A stretch of DNA of 64,000 bases from Monarcha castaneiventris obscurior (Eukaryota; Chordata; Aves; Passeriformes; Monarchidae). Where the stretch lies: NCBI GenBank assembly GCA_026261815.1, contig JAMPIT010000481.1, forward strand, positions 2,542,001 to 2,606,000, read 5' to 3'. Shown piece by piece: positions 1-14,500 of this stretch; the first letter of the stretch is position 1, and each line of letters opens with the position of its first letter. A program made the position numbers and the translations under genes. The notes beneath the pieces were generated by a model. It saw only the letters and a list, made by a program, of their open reading frames with translations. It searched no databases and had not been told where the DNA came from.

Positions 1-3000
1 CAGGTGAGGCTTCACGGGGTCTTGCACAAGATGGTGGTTCTGCCAGCACAAAGCATGTTACAACAACCCATCATTAGCTCAGCAATGAATCTATCTCAGT
101 TCAGAGACCCAGCACCTGTCCTGATCTCTGCCCCCACTCCAGGGTTGCTGGCACTGAATGGCACAAGCAGTGCCCAGATCTCCAAAGGTCACTCAGTCCT
201 GACAAGTGCTGCCCTGCCAATTTATCAACACTTCTTTTCCAGATTATGGCAATGCAGGCACTTTTGTCCCATTTTTTGTCCCCTAACAAAAACCATTTTA
301 ACCTGAGTCCTGAATACAAAAAAGTGTTGAAAATGTTTCAGAACCATTACATGCAATACCTTCTAAAAAATAGTCCCTAGACTGACACCTGTAACATGAT
401 TTTAACTCTGCCCAGCAATTTTATCAACAGGTAGGATGCAAGAAGGAAACCAGACTAGTTAAATCTATTTCTACGTAAAAGAGGACTGGGAAATAGATAA
501 GGCATATTATAATAGAATTGCTGTTCCCTGCCCTACAAGGAGTGCCAATACAGATCACTAACATTAGCTGGCAGGACCTGTGCATTGTGTTTTATGTAAT
601 TAGAATTTTTTTTCCTGGATGCAGATGAGGCAAGGAGGCACTGAGTAATCTACTATGGCATCGGGATTTTCTTACGGCATTTGTACCAATTCTGAACCCA
701 ACTTGAAAACATCTCCTATTATTTTTTGGTTTCGCACTTCTTCTAATCAAATCACCCCTGGTATCCTCCATGGGCTTGACATGCACTGTGGTAAATTCCT
801 TGGAAACCATATGGATAACACCTGAAGTCCTGGGACTGATAATTAATAACTTCTGCTATCAAACTAGAATTGTTTATCCTGTATCCAAAGCAGGCACTCA
901 GGGATTTTCCTTAGGGGTTTGCAGAGAATTATTTCCCAAACTTTTACCTCCCAAGCTACCCTGGAACAGCTCTAGTTTTACCACTTTCAAGAACCTCTTC
1001 AATATTAAGAAGAGAGAAAAAATTACATGGTCACTGCAGTCCATTGGATTTCACTCTAACTTCATTCTTTATAAGACTGTTAAAAATTTTGTTCTTCAAG
1101 CAGCAGCATGTGGGTGGTATAAAAAAATGCAGTTTGAGCACTTGAGTGTATTGCTGAAGTGCCCAGAGGTATGTGAATCCAATGTTGAGAACCCAGGAGC
1201 AATTCTGACCTTTCTGCCTGGAATTGGGTATTTCTTCAGTAATGGATTTTCCCCCTACTGTTCTTCTTGGATTTTTATAATAAAGGGAATTCTTTGGCCA
1301 CGCTGGCAAACATTAGTTGCTATAGAAATGTGTAACTGTTTACGGGTGCAATATTGAATTGTGCTCCCTTCCTGGGACTAACAAGTGACTTGTGTTTATT
1401 TGTTGTGGACAAAACAGCCTTCAGCAGTGAGGGGAGCAGGGGCACACGGGTGAGAGGGACAGGATGCCTCCAAGCCATTTGTCTGCCTTGTCTTTAAGGA
1501 GAATGTCTGTCAGCTGCAGGGGCTTGGACAATTCATTATGAAACCTTGGCTGTAAGCTCTTCCAAAATGCAAGCATTGCACTCATTGATCTGCAGATATG
1601 AAGGGAAGAGCACAAACCTTTCTGATAAGGATGCTGCTCTCTGGGCTCCCTGTTCCACCCCAAAAGGAGAGCAGGAGGCACCGGATTTCATGGCACATGG
1701 AATTGCTGCTCCTACAGACGTGTTCTTCCCTGGACTCCTGAGAGGATACACTGCTCAGACAGATCTTGTGAACAAAATATTCCAAATTTTGTTATAATGT
1801 TACTTAAAACATATTCAAAACCACGTTAGACTTATGTTTTAAGGCCGAATAATCTGTTTCAGGAGTCCTAATTTGATACCAAAGCAGTTTTCCAACATGA
1901 ACACAGGATAAAGGGCACAGAAGGATCACCTGTTACTTGTCTGCCAAATAACACAGATTGTTTTCCTACACCTGCCTACTCCATAATGCATTTCAACTTC
2001 AATGACAGTAGCTCACTCTCAAATAAAAAATTACATTTTTATACACTCATTCTTCTAAGTTCTTAGGCAAAAAAACATTGTTAATTGGCAAAGCCATCAC
2101 TTTTACAACACTTTATTTAATGTCTTAGGTATATGTTAAAATTATCCAAACCAATCATGTATAATTCTAGCATAGTGATTTTATAACCAAATTTTTAATT
2201 CTATAAAACTTTGAATTAATCTTTTCACTCCATGGGAGCTACTTCTTTAAAATAGTATGAAATGAAGATCTGGTCCTGCAGAGAAGTTAATCAAGTATTT
2301 AATTTTTGTACGCTGAGTTGTAACATAGAGCTGCTCTCAGTCTGTAAATGCCCCATTAAATCATATTTAGGAAAAAGGTAAGAATATCCAAGCAGGAACA
2401 AGTGTGTCCTCCAAGGATTTCAATACTCAAACAGATTTATATGCTTGACTTGGCTGTACAAGGTCACCTCATCACTGAATTCCTTTTTAAATACAGGCCT
2501 CCAATGGCTCCTTTCATTTAAAGAAAGATGTTGCAATGGCTGTACCTGTTCAGACAGCTTGGCTGAGGTGAGGCAGTTGTGCTGATCAATTCATGCCCAC
2601 AATTCATCTTCTCTCCTTGGCAAAGGAGCTCAGCTTTATCAAGGTAACTTCCAGAGAAGGGACAAGGTCAGATGTTGCCGTCCTGGCAAGCAAAGGTGAG
2701 ATTTCCCAGGATCTGCTCTCTGCTTGCTGTGCCACTTTTACTCATGCAAGCCACGGGGCAGAGGCCTGGGCTTGAGCCTTCCTCTTGCTGAGGAAGCAGT
2801 TTGGGTTTGGGGACTTTCCCCTTGCAAGTAAATAATGGGACAACACACATGATCAATATGATCTAAGTGAAGCTGTTTATTCGAAAAGCCCCAAGTATTC
2901 TTATACCTTAAGTGACAGTGCTAAAAATAAAGTTATAAGATAAGTTTTCTTACAGTGCCTTTTCCCACACAAAGTTTCACATAGTTTTCTCTATCCTAAT

Positions 3001-6000
3001 TAGTGCTCTAAGTCCAGTATCAGAAGGCTACAATAATAATGTCATCTGCCAAGCTCCTTCTCAGACACCTGGGAGTTAAGCTCCCTTTCTCCCAGATGTT
3101 TTATGAGTGGCCTTGGAAAAGGAATGCAGAGGCCTATTTTTTTCCTAAATGCAGAGGCTTATTTCTCATCTAATGAGTTTCGATTGCTCACTGTCTACCT
3201 ATTTACTATATGTCTATATATGTATGTCTACATATACAACACAATTTTCCTCCACACCCCACAGTTGTTATTATCTAACTCTGGCACCTTTCCTTGCCTC
3301 AGTCAGCAAAGAGCCCGTGAAGGAAGTCTGGGAATGGGCAGGGCACTCCTGGGAATGCCCTGGTCCCACCTCACTCAGAGCAAGGACTTTGCTTGGTCAC
3401 CACCTGAGGAGGTGCCTCTTTCCCAAAGGAGAATTTTCCCATTTCTGGGCAGCTCACAGGGCATGAACCCACACTGTCAAGTTTGGGATTTAGGGGTTTT
3501 AAGAGCTGAAGTTATAAGTTTTATCTCTGCATTGCTTTCCATCTTCTTCTGTCAGGCACTAAATGACACCACCAAGGTGGGAAGCTTCAGCTCCTGGTGT
3601 TCCTGGGTGTCTCATCCTTCGTGTGCTCAGTTGGTTTTGCTCCCAGAATGTAACACTTGCATGTCCACTCCCACACATGCATAAAAATAAAATGGAATGT
3701 CTAAAGCAGTAGAACAAATGTAACTGGAGCCTTGGTATTTAAATTCATCTTTCTAAGTTTTTTTCCATATAAAAATTAAGATAGTTATTTGAAGAAATTA
3801 AGTTTTCGAAGAGCAAAATGCCATAATTTGTTATACAGACAAATAGAACCTTTTGCTTTTTTCTTGGTTTAGGTAGAACAACAGAGTTATCTGAGTTTGA
3901 CAGGAAAAAAAGGTGAGGGGATTTTGATCTTTGGGAGCAACTTAACATTGAAAATGCTGTAACATGACAGCTGATGCATAGATTGATTTCCTTTTTCCCC
4001 AGTTAGGAGTTTTCCACTGCCAATCCACCAGTAATGACAGAAATGCAACAGTGCCATCTCTAGGACAGACTCACTCCCCTTCCTTGTGGGATTCCTCCCA
4101 TCCCAGTTCTGGTTTCATTAGTTTTTCCACACCATCATTTTCTTTGTTCAATTAGAAAAGCAAAATATTTGCATTACAACACCGAAGTATTTGATCAGTT
4201 CTGCTAGAATTTTTTCAGTTCATTTTCTTCAGTTCATTTTACTAAGTACAAAAGGAAATTTTATTTAGTATTGGTAAATTGTAATTTCAAAAATCTTTTT
4301 TTTATAAAAAAAACAAAATTCAGAGTTATATGATGGTAATTTTTATTGAATGTATGTTTGCAAAAAACTATAATCTAAGACTTGATATAGGAAAAAAGAT
4401 TTATTAAAGAAAAAATAACCCATAAAATTTACATTAATTCAGTGAATGGAAATATCTGCACTAACTTGGTTAGGTTTGAATTCTCAGTTTTCTACAGTGT
4501 GCACTTTCTTTCAGAACTTCTGGCACAGATTTAGGAAAGTTTTGATGCTCATACTCAATGTATGTCCTCAGATATACTCTCGAAATGCTCTGCCACATGC
4601 TTTATTCAGGTGTGGATTTCTGCTCCAGGCACTGCTCAATTTAAAAGGTTCTTTTGCTTGAAAATGCAAATGCGTGCACAGATCAAAAAGAGAATTTGTA
4701 CCTAGGAAATGTTTTCTACAGAGAAGGTAGATGATGATCCAAAAAACCTCTCATTTAATGTTTTTGGGAAGAAACAAACTTTGAGGGAATTCTCTTGGGG
4801 GAAGATCATTTCTTACTTGACTCTGTGGCTGAAGAAGTTGCTCCTGGCAGCTTCGCAGACAAACAATGCCCAAAGAAATCCTGGAATTCCTCTTTCATTC
4901 CCTGCTCTAATCCACATCCAAGAGCAATATGTATTCCATACTGTGCCTCATCTTGTTGTTTTTATTTCCAGAAAGGTCATGAGAACAAGATTAATGAAAG
5001 GAGTGTTGTCTCAGAGACCCTCCAGAGAGAGTACAGAGTGAGGCAATAGAGGGACAATCAAAGGGTGAGACCAAAGAACTCTTTCATAGGTTCTTTCAGG
5101 CTGCAAAATGTCTTAAGAAACAATGAACTGTAAATGTTGTATGAGGCACCTTCTATGGTCTTAACATACACAAAATGTGCCTCTGGATCACTACCATTTT
5201 CCTTTCAAATCATGCCAAACAACATTTGCTGCCTCTGCTCTGCACAGAAAATTCTGTTAATTTGTTTGAAGAATAAATATTTTTTTTTAAATTGAATAAG
5301 TTTGTTATATAATACTTGGAAAATTTGAGGGCCAGAAGCCTTCTTATTTAAAAGCAAATACTACCATAGTTTATCTGCGTTCATTTTAAGCACTTTCTGC
5401 TTTTAAAAAGAAAAGATCTTGGTCATTTCAGCTCATCAGTCCATCATAATCATTTCCCAGTTAAACAAGATCTATGGAATATTTTTGTAGCCTTTCTTTC
5501 CTTGGAAATAAGCAAAGAAGGAATTGTTTATGCTTCACCTAATTTTTTCTGCCCTTTTCCTTTAGAAAACTACAGCATATTGTTTTACCTTCAAAAGTTT
5601 CTTTTTCTCCTCCTTCCTTTTATCAGCACTCTCTTCAGTGAAAAGACTTTTTGTTTTCTCTTATCAGTTGAGCCAAAGACTACTTCAGTCTTCATTTACT
5701 CTTTCACGTTGAGCCTTGGGGTCACACTCCCTTCTCTTTTCTTTCTTTTCTTTTCTTTCCCCCATACAATCCAAAGGGGATACATTTTGTTCCTGGTCAC
5801 TACCAACACCAGGTTGTTGCATCAGAGAGCTGGTGCCTCTCATTAGCTCATCTCTTGTTTAAAAACGCCATATATGAAAGAAAAGGCAGGAAAAGTACAG
5901 TCTTTAATCTTGCATCTTCTACCTGATCTTAAGGAGGCAGGGAGAGATAATTCAGTATTATTTCAATGTAGGGAGTCCTGGTTTCTGGTATGGTGACTTA

Positions 6001-8482
6001 TGGCCACAGCTCTGTGTGACAGAGTTGAACTACCCAGACAAATCCTGTCTTGTGCCTTTAGCCAGACCTTGATACACATCCACTTTTTTATGGTGGATAT
6101 GGAGAAGTTGGAGGACTTGAGGCATGAGAAAAGGACAATGCTGATTTCCTCTGCCTGAAGGATTACATTAATATCTTCTGCCAGTAACAGATTAAAGTGT
6201 GGGGAATACGGATGTGCCGTAATGAGCTCAATAAAACAGAATTATTCTATGCTGTGTTAATATATTAGAATCTCTCCTAACTACCATTTTAATGTTACTC
6301 GGGCTATGTGCTGACAAGACTTGTCCACAAAATGGATGAGTTAATTGTTCTTCTAATTGTTTTATTTCTGAACTGGAGTTTCTTCCAGACTTCACCACTC
6401 TTTCACGACTTTATGTTTTCAGCCTCATGCTGACCGATGTGTGCCTTTGGAAGCCTTGTGGTTGATCTCTGTCTCTAATCTCATATCTTTCCAAGCTGAC
6501 AGTTCTGCTGCTACTGTGACACTTGGTCCATTTATTTAAAATGTTTCTGCACAAAATCTGTCCCCGTTTTTTCCTGCATCTTTTACTCCAAACCAAGTGC
6601 TCGCTTGTCACTTGGTTACGTGCCGTGTTTTCATATGCATCACAATGATTAGTGGTGCATGCAGAGGCAGGAACAGTCAAGTTGTACCTGAAGGAAACAT
6701 TTGTCCATGTTATTGATGATAAAATGTTGTCTGGACAGCTCTCCAAATATATTTGTGCTTAATTGCCTTGAGAATTCTATTTTTGCTGTCAGTTGGCATC
6801 AGAGGAGCTGCTCAGGGTGAGGAAGTCACCTGAGATTGCAGGTGGGGAGCTGATGGAAGAGGGGTTCCTGTGCTGAGGGGTTCAGGCTGTGAGCTCTGCA
6901 CACACCTGGAGCCCCACTGAGGTGCCAGCTCTGCCCACGTGGGAGTCTGTGTGACACCACAGCAGGATGAGCTCCCTGCCTTCCCTGGGTATTCAGGTTT
7001 TACAAGGATTTGGGGCACTGGATGCTGAAGGTCCTTCCTGGCACAGTTGCAATGACTGGATGAATTGACAATGATTTTTAAGTACTTTGGTCAGCCACAT
7101 AATCTTGAACCCTGAGGAAAAGCAGACAGTGACTGTGACATGTTTGTGTAGCATCTGTGGGGTGATCCTTTTAAAATGTGCATTTTCTTTATCCCTCTCT
7201 TCTCCAGAGTTTCCAGGAATTAGTTTGAAGGACACTGTACCAATTTAAGCACCTAAATAGTGTTGGGTGACAGTTAATTAAAAATTAGCTATAAATGTTA
7301 AGTAGAACACAGAGGAAATTTGGTCAACTGTGTTCAAATCTCTTTGAGGCGCCTGTGTGATATTTACAGTATTGTATTTGCAAATCTATGCAGTACTTAT
7401 CACCCTGCTGTGTCCACTCAGTCTCTTCTACACAGGAATTTATAGGATTTTAGTGTATAAAATGCTTCTTCAATATCAGGATGTTCTGCTGACATAATGC
7501 TGATACTTTCAGGTGAAATACTCATATTCCGTTAGTAATTTGAAAGTATAAAAGAAATACATCTAAAGCATTGCAAATAAAGCTATGCAGTGCATTCTGC
7601 TGACATAGATGAATGCAAAACTCAATTTCTTACTCTTTGTCTTGCATGCAGCACATCCTACATTGGATTCCACTATAATATTTCATGTTGTCAAGTTCTC
7701 CTGAGGTCCTGCAGGCCCTTCAAAAAGGAGAGGGGAATATTCTGTACTTGCAGTTATATTTTACATGTAGAATATGCCTTCAAAATCTCCATGCTTTAAT
7801 TTTACAATTTCAATACATATAAGAGACGTCATCCATGAAGGGTATTATGTGTCTTTCAAAAGTGTGAGTGACCCATAACTCAAAAGACCCTCAGGTATAA
7901 ATGAATTATGAAGGACTTTCTCATGAGTGAAAGAAATGTAATCACTCTTCAGGGGTGAGATATTTTATTAACTCCACAGATATCCATTTTAGTCTCTTTA
8001 AAAAACATCAAAAATATTATCTATTTGAATCCTGGTATGTGTCCTATGGGGAAAAGGTGAAAAAATATGTTGGAGTCATCAAAATATCTCTTGGCCCCTT
8101 TATTTAATTTTCTCTTTCCTGAACACCATGATGGAAACAGTGGATTAACTGCTCTTCTCTATTGAGCTGCTAAAAGCCTGGGTTGGGCCTCTGAGTGACA
8201 TGGAAAAGAGGAGCTCTGTTTTAAAAATAGTTATCTGTATCTTGTACCAGTCATGAAAATACAAGAGAGATATTTGGCTACTTTCTGAGATGGGTTAGAA
8301 ATTAGCTATTAGTTGATCTAGATAAATTTAGAAGCAATGATAAATTTACAATTGGTTTGGTTTATCTTGGCTTGATTTTACTTTTGTTTGTTATAATAAT
8401 AGAGGGGCCACTCAATGATCTGTAGACCCAAAAAGATCCATGACCTTACTGCACTAAAGAGTTTAAATGATAACTTTAAATG
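1..8482. other. Intergenic, no gene supported
   Basis: This AT-rich stretch holds no exon I can defend on either strand. Open frames reach 195 codons (770-1357, plus) and 193 codons (3103-3684, plus), but they show no recognisable domain, have no convincing splice sites, and overlap other frames on both strands, so they look like chance. A polypyrimidine tract lies at 5728-5763. From the human gene order I infer that this is the desert downstream of CDH26 (towards CDH4), which could hold distal enhancers. Confidence 0.6.
5728..5763. repeat. Polypyrimidine (CTTTT-like) tract
   Basis: An uninterrupted run of about 36 pyrimidines with a CTTTT-like rhythm on the plus strand. It is a simple repeat; no function is implied. 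Confidence 0.75.
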
Positions 8483-8576
8483 TCATTCTACAGACGGGGA
8501 ATGTAAAGAACATTTGATTGATGGGTGGTGGATTGGTGTCAGAGTTAGAAATAGATCCCAGGTCTCATGTATCTTC
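8483..8576 (+). repeat. Ancient MIR/CORE-type SINE remnant
   Basis: The segment runs from a TTCTACAGACGGGGAA-like block to a CAGAGTTAGAAATAGATCCC-like block followed by AGGTCTC. This is the order of blocks in the 3' half of MIR-type SINEs as I recall them: 'tacagatggggaa', then 'cagag..gga.t.gaaccca', then 'ggtctc'. It is highly decayed, as expected for an amniote-age repeat in a bird. The family call is from pattern memory only. Confidence 0.45.
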
Positions 8577-11500
8577 ATCCAGGACATCACCCACCAGGCT
8601 ACACTTTTAGACCTTAAAACTGAATTTGATCCTTGCAGATATTAAGAATTTTACATAAAGTAGAACATGTTCCAGCTTTGACATTAGTAGAAGTAGCTTT
8701 TGCTCAGTAGTGGATGGAACTGATTTTAACTGAACATAACACAGAGAGAAATGTTTTTCTTTAAAAAAGTGAATGTGCAAACAAGTGATATATGAAGGTC
8801 GTGCATTCCATAATCAGAATCTCAGGGAAGATCTTGAAATCCTAAGGAGTTCTGCTGTTCCACAGTCCATCATAAATCCCAAGGTGTTCTGCAGTTTTGG
8901 GAATCAGGCCTTTAAATGTGCATTCACAAGCTGGGAGTAGTTTACCAGCATTAAACAATTTAATCCACACTGTGAGGTGACATCTCCTTCAGGAGTTTTA
9001 CCATTTCTGTGGAAAAAAAATTCATCCTACTCTGTTTTACCCAGCACTTTGTACATCAGTACAAAATAACACAGAAGGAGTGTAAGCCTCTCAGGCACCT
9101 GATTTACATCTGATTGTAGCAAAAACAAAAACCCAGCAGAGCAATGAAATCTATGTCAGCTCTCAAAGCATCCATTCTACGTCACACCAAGTGTCCATGC
9201 TGGGCAGTGCCCACACGTGTTCCTCCTGCCTAGCAGCCAGCTTGTGCTGCATGATGGGTCACAAAATCCCCAGAAAAGGCATTAAGCATCTCTAAATCAC
9301 CTCTTCCTTCTCAGTCTGGCTAAGACAGGGTAGCAGACATGATTTACGACATTTTGTTCAATCTGTGCGGATTAGGAAGAGGAATCTTCATAATTATATA
9401 GGCTTGCTGTTATTTAAATATTTACCAACATTAAACACCAAAGGGGCTGTGCAAATGATCCAGGGGATTCATATTGTTCTAAGCTAATATCCGCTGTACA
9501 ATATTATGCAAATTGTGTAAACTTTATTCGGTTGCCTCTGCTCTGAGCAGTGTATCCCAAGGCAGCTATTCACTAACTTGAAACAGATAAAGTTTTAATA
9601 ATAAATAGTGATGATGAATAAGTTAGAAAGTTTGTGCAATGCTAATGTAGTTGTTGGCCCCAGGGTAGTTTATTAGATAAACAAGTAACATTTTATAAGT
9701 TGCCTGCACATAAGTGGCTTTTGTTTTCCAGGAAATGTTTATATGATAAATTATTTCAAAACATGAGGTGTTAACGAACAAATTGTATTCACTTTCAATT
9801 TGCCACCACTTTCCTGAGACATGATTTAAACACCAAAATTTTACTTTATCAAAATGACAGTAACCTGAGAAATTAAACTACAGGGTGAGGGGAAATTGCA
9901 GTATTCCTAAACCAAGGGATAGAGCTGTAGCTCTTTCCATTAGTATTCAGGGCATTTCCAGGACTTAGGCTCTCACAGAGAGTAAAAATTAGATAAAAGA
10001 GTCCAAGGAGTGCAGGAGTCCCAGTTATGCCCACGTTATACTTCTGGCCACTGGACAGTGTGGACCTGTGGTAGATGAGCTGAAAGCATTTATATAATTG
10101 GGAGAGAAATCCTACTAAACCAAAAGGGAGTGAAGCATAAACAGGTTTATTTAACCAGCACACTGCAGTGAAAAAGCAGCCAAATCTATTAATGATTCTT
10201 TCCACTCCATGCAGTGCATCCCTGACCCATACAGGGCTCTCTTTTTCCAAAGTACATTTTGAGCATCTGCATTGTAGTTATGTTCAAAATCCTCCTGATG
10301 ATACATCCTCTCTTAATAAACTCAGATCACCATCATTTGGATTTTGCTGATTTTTTTTTTTTTTTTTTAAATGTAAATAACGAAACAATTTGATATCCTT
10401 TCAGGGAAAGAACAGATGGTGCACTGGTGAGAAGGGTCTTTCACTGCATTTCCTTGGATTTTGCAGCACTGGGCTGGAGTCTGCCTGATTACTGCTGCCC
10501 TGTTGTGAGTCACTCACACACACGTTTATGGCATGGGACATGGCTGCAAGGTTTTTGGGAAAAACCTGTGTTTCTCTCTGTGTTTGCTGTCTTGCTTGAC
10601 AGCACCAGTCACAAATCCCCTTCTTTTCTCCCATCCCGTGGCTGGATGGATTCAGAATTGCTGCAGAATTTTCAGGAAAATAAAGCCTACTAAATAAATC
10701 ACAAAACCAAATGGATTTGCATAGGGTTTAATGGTTAGAATTTTGCACGACAGGAGACAAGTTTCCCATTTCTGTCTCTTCCAGTTTCTTACCACTAGTT
10801 AAGATGAGTCACTGGAGTGCTGGTGGGTTCAAATAATTGGAGGTATTTTTAAGAAATATGTAGCAGAAATCACATTTCAATTTTAAAGAAAATACTTTTA
10901 GACTCTTAGATGAAAAGTAGCATAAAGAAACCTTCCTTTGGCTTTACATCAGCACACCTGTGCTCCAATTCATTTCAGAATGAAGTATAAAGGTAGGCAA
11001 AAAAATAAGGGAAAAACACAGATTAAGGTTTTAACACTCAGAAACTGTTTGAACTTCATAGACTTTGGGTATAGTTTTTAGAACAGTGAAAAGGACAGAG
11101 GAAACTTTAACGAGCTATCTGCTCTCTATTCCCCCAAATTAATTTGATCATTTGTTTTATGGGATACCACATGCAGCCTGCACTCCAACAATGGCAAAAC
11201 TCTTTTTTCACAGCCCCATTCTGCACTTAGGTAAAATTCCTCATGTACAAATTTTTGTATAAAGAGAAAGTGATGTTTGCCTTAAAATTTAGCTGTAAGA
11301 TTTCTGTGAAAGTAGGAGCAGAAATTGGTTTTTTGAAATTTTAATATTTTTAAAAAACCTAAACAGTTGAGGAACTTCCTACGACGTCTTCTAGAATATC
11401 ACTTGAGTGCTTGTCAAGTGCCTCTCTTCTGTTTGAATTTTCCACATTGGTGGTTGTTGCTATGATACATCAAAGCTGCTGGTAGCAACAGGATTCATTT

Positions 11501-14500
11501 CATGGGCAGGAGATCCTGTGGCAAAGACTTATCAGAGCGGGAAATTAGAAAGATGCTGTTCCTAAAATCCATTAGCATAAGAATGCACTTAAATGTAATT
11601 TAAAATAATTTACCTTTAGAAGAAAATAGAAACATTTCAGATAAAAGTCTAGCAAAAAACATCCAACTTGTACTTTTGATATAAGTAGTGGAAACCATCT
11701 TTCACCATATTTTTGCAGTAGATGAGCATTAAAATTTTCTTTTGAAAAGGTTACATACCCAAATTGGTTTAGTTCAGACCTTCTGGAAGCTGAGTATCTG
11801 CTCTGATGAAAATGGAAACTAATTATGCACTTCCCCCTACATTCTTGCAACATTAGTCTTTGTTGGTGAAAGACGTATCACTTTCATTCATCCATCTTCC
11901 ACATCCTCCCAAACACATTAAAATACTCAATTAAAGTCCTTTATTTCGAGAGTGAAAGGTCCATTAGTTTGCAAATTTCTGCAGAACAGCTGAGCATACT
12001 TTTGTTTTGACATTTGAGAAAAAGATGTTCTTCAGGGGATAATGAACCAGGTCCTCAACAGATATATGTCAAAATAATAGTTTGGGATGAGCAGAAGAGA
12101 GAGAGAGGGGGGTGACATGGCTTAGGGAAAACAGCATTTTTAGAGAAATTAAAATGGAATTTAAAAGGTTAAACAAACTGAGTAATGAGTTTGCAGCAGA
12201 ACAGCAAAAGATTACTCAAGAGAGGGCCATCCATAACAACCTAAATCTCCACCTCAGAACCACTGCATTTTTAAAAAGTCCTCACAGACTTTAAAATATG
12301 ATCCCAAAGTTTGATTTCTGGTTTGTGACCCCAGTAACACTGTGTGCGTTGGATTTATCCAGAACTGCAGTTCTGGGAATCATTATTTGGTAATGTCTAG
12401 CAAGGAGTTGACTCATCCCTGAGTCAAACCATAAATGTGAAGGTTTGTGAAGGTTATAATTTCCCAAGAAACAACATCATTATATAAAGTAAACATATGC
12501 AGCTTACATAGGCCGTGCCATGAGCTGGGTGCTTATAGACACAAGATGAAGGTAACAAAAAACTGCCAAGTTCTTTTTCACTGTAATAGTTAATTAATTC
12601 CACTTTCTTCCTGCAAACAAAAAAGTTGTTAGGTTTTTTGGATTTTTTTAATGTAAAATATTCCATTCTCTCTATGGTCTCAGTGGTAGGAGGTTATTAG
12701 ACAAATTCTCTGAGTCCTGGTTTGCACGAGGCTGCTGAACTGCACCAAGAGAAAAGGGAGTTTACAATCTTCTTCAGAGGATTTCCTCAGGGTTTAATCC
12801 AGATTTGGGATTAAAATTCACATTGTTGCCACTAGTGAGGTGCACTCTTGGAACAGCTGATAAAAGATCAGTTAATGCTGCATTAGCTGTAGTATATAAA
12901 TCGAATAAATGCCTTATATAATCACTCCCTTCTTTCAAACAGACAGAACACGAGCACCCCTCAGCCCCCTGACACGTGCCTTGAGGCTCTGCTCTCACAG
13001 CTTCCCTGTGGTTTGCATCTAGCAACCATCAGCTAGGACATGTTTTGTATTTGGAAATACCACAAGTAAACTGGACAAAAGAACCAAGCTGAAGTAGCAC
13101 CTCTCACCAACGGCAATAAAATCCACATTGTGGCACCAAAATACAGCACAAGGGTTTAAAGCCATTTTATCAGGTACAGATGCTCAACTCACTGGCCAAA
13201 CTCTTTTTTCCTAGAGCTTACACATAAAGGAACAGATCAGTGCATGAAACTGGTCTAATTTACTTTACAATCTTTATAAATTTAATTATCACAGCTGCTT
13301 TCATAGAGTTGCTGCTGCAGAGGGAGAGATTCTGTAATTTTTTACTGGGATCTTTCTCAAAATACACTGGACTCTCCAAACATGCCTAAACAGTCATGGA
13401 GGGGCAAGTTCAAAAGGCAATGGTTTGTAAGAGAACCTGCTGAAGTTGTGTTTGGAAAGGCTGAAGAGAAAAAAAAAATAATTATTTGTTAACCTTACAT
13501 GGGTTTCAGCATATACTGGATAAAATATTGGTCATATATCTTTTGTGAGTACTTCATTACACCTTCTCATCTTCAAATGATTCTGTTTCTTAAAAAGACC
13601 TTTTTTTTGGAAGGTACATGTGCATTATTCCTCCTCCAGGATTCATTCTTCTGCTCCCATGGTGTGCATGAAAACAGTGGTCTGGTACTTGTGAAGTGCT
13701 CTTGTGATAGCTCTGGAGAAGCCCAGAAGGGCCTGACAGTTGTATTCCCACCAATAGATCATCCATGAGTAGATTAAGATGAAAATTAGTCCATTACAAA
13801 ATTATAATGTCACTGTGGAAACAACATCCTTTTGTGCACAATAAGCTTAGAGCATCTGTCTGATGTGGAAGCTGCAACCCACGGACAATCACTGCAGAAA
13901 TCTGTGCTGAATATTAACCAGGCCCAACTGCTTCCTCCTGGGCTATGTGTAAATAAATGATCACAGTATTAGGCTTCAAACAATCTGACTTTAGAGAAGA
14001 GAAAATAAAGGCCGTGTAATGCTGACACACAAACATTACAAAAGGCTCTTGGCTCAACTCAGATGCAGCCTTTTTACTATTAAACCAAAATAACTCACAA
14101 AAAATCGTTAGTGGAGCACTGGTCCCTGGTGGCATCAGTAAGGCTCTTAGGGCTCTCTGAATAATTGATTTTTTTTTTTTTTGGTTCATCTGCCAAACTG
14201 AGGGAAAAATAAATTCTGCTTGAATTGAGCCTAAATAATTTTTTTTTCTTTTGTTAACATGGAACACTGAAAAAAAAAGTTTTATTTCCACTCATGAATG
14301 TTTGTTCAAGACTACTTGGGTCCAGATTTTCAACGCTTTAATCTCTGCTTTGCCTCTAGAACTGAGCATGGGGCAGGACACTGAAAAGTGGATAAGGGGA
14401 TAAGCACCAGGTCAAGAGGATGTTGGAATGATGATAAATGTGAGTGTAGGCAGGAAAATGGGAACAGGTGACCTGTGAGACTACAGACTGGCTTGGACTG

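Noticed and set aside
770..1357. 195-codon open frame on the plus strand
   Set aside because: It is the longest ATG-started frame in the desert, but it has no domain, signal or codon pattern I recognise and is overlapped by a 92-codon frame on the other strand. Chance is the simpler reading.
3103..3684. 193-codon open frame on the plus strand
   Set aside because: No recognisable motif; it overlaps another plus frame of 105 codons and runs through simple T-rich and TATG-rich sequence.
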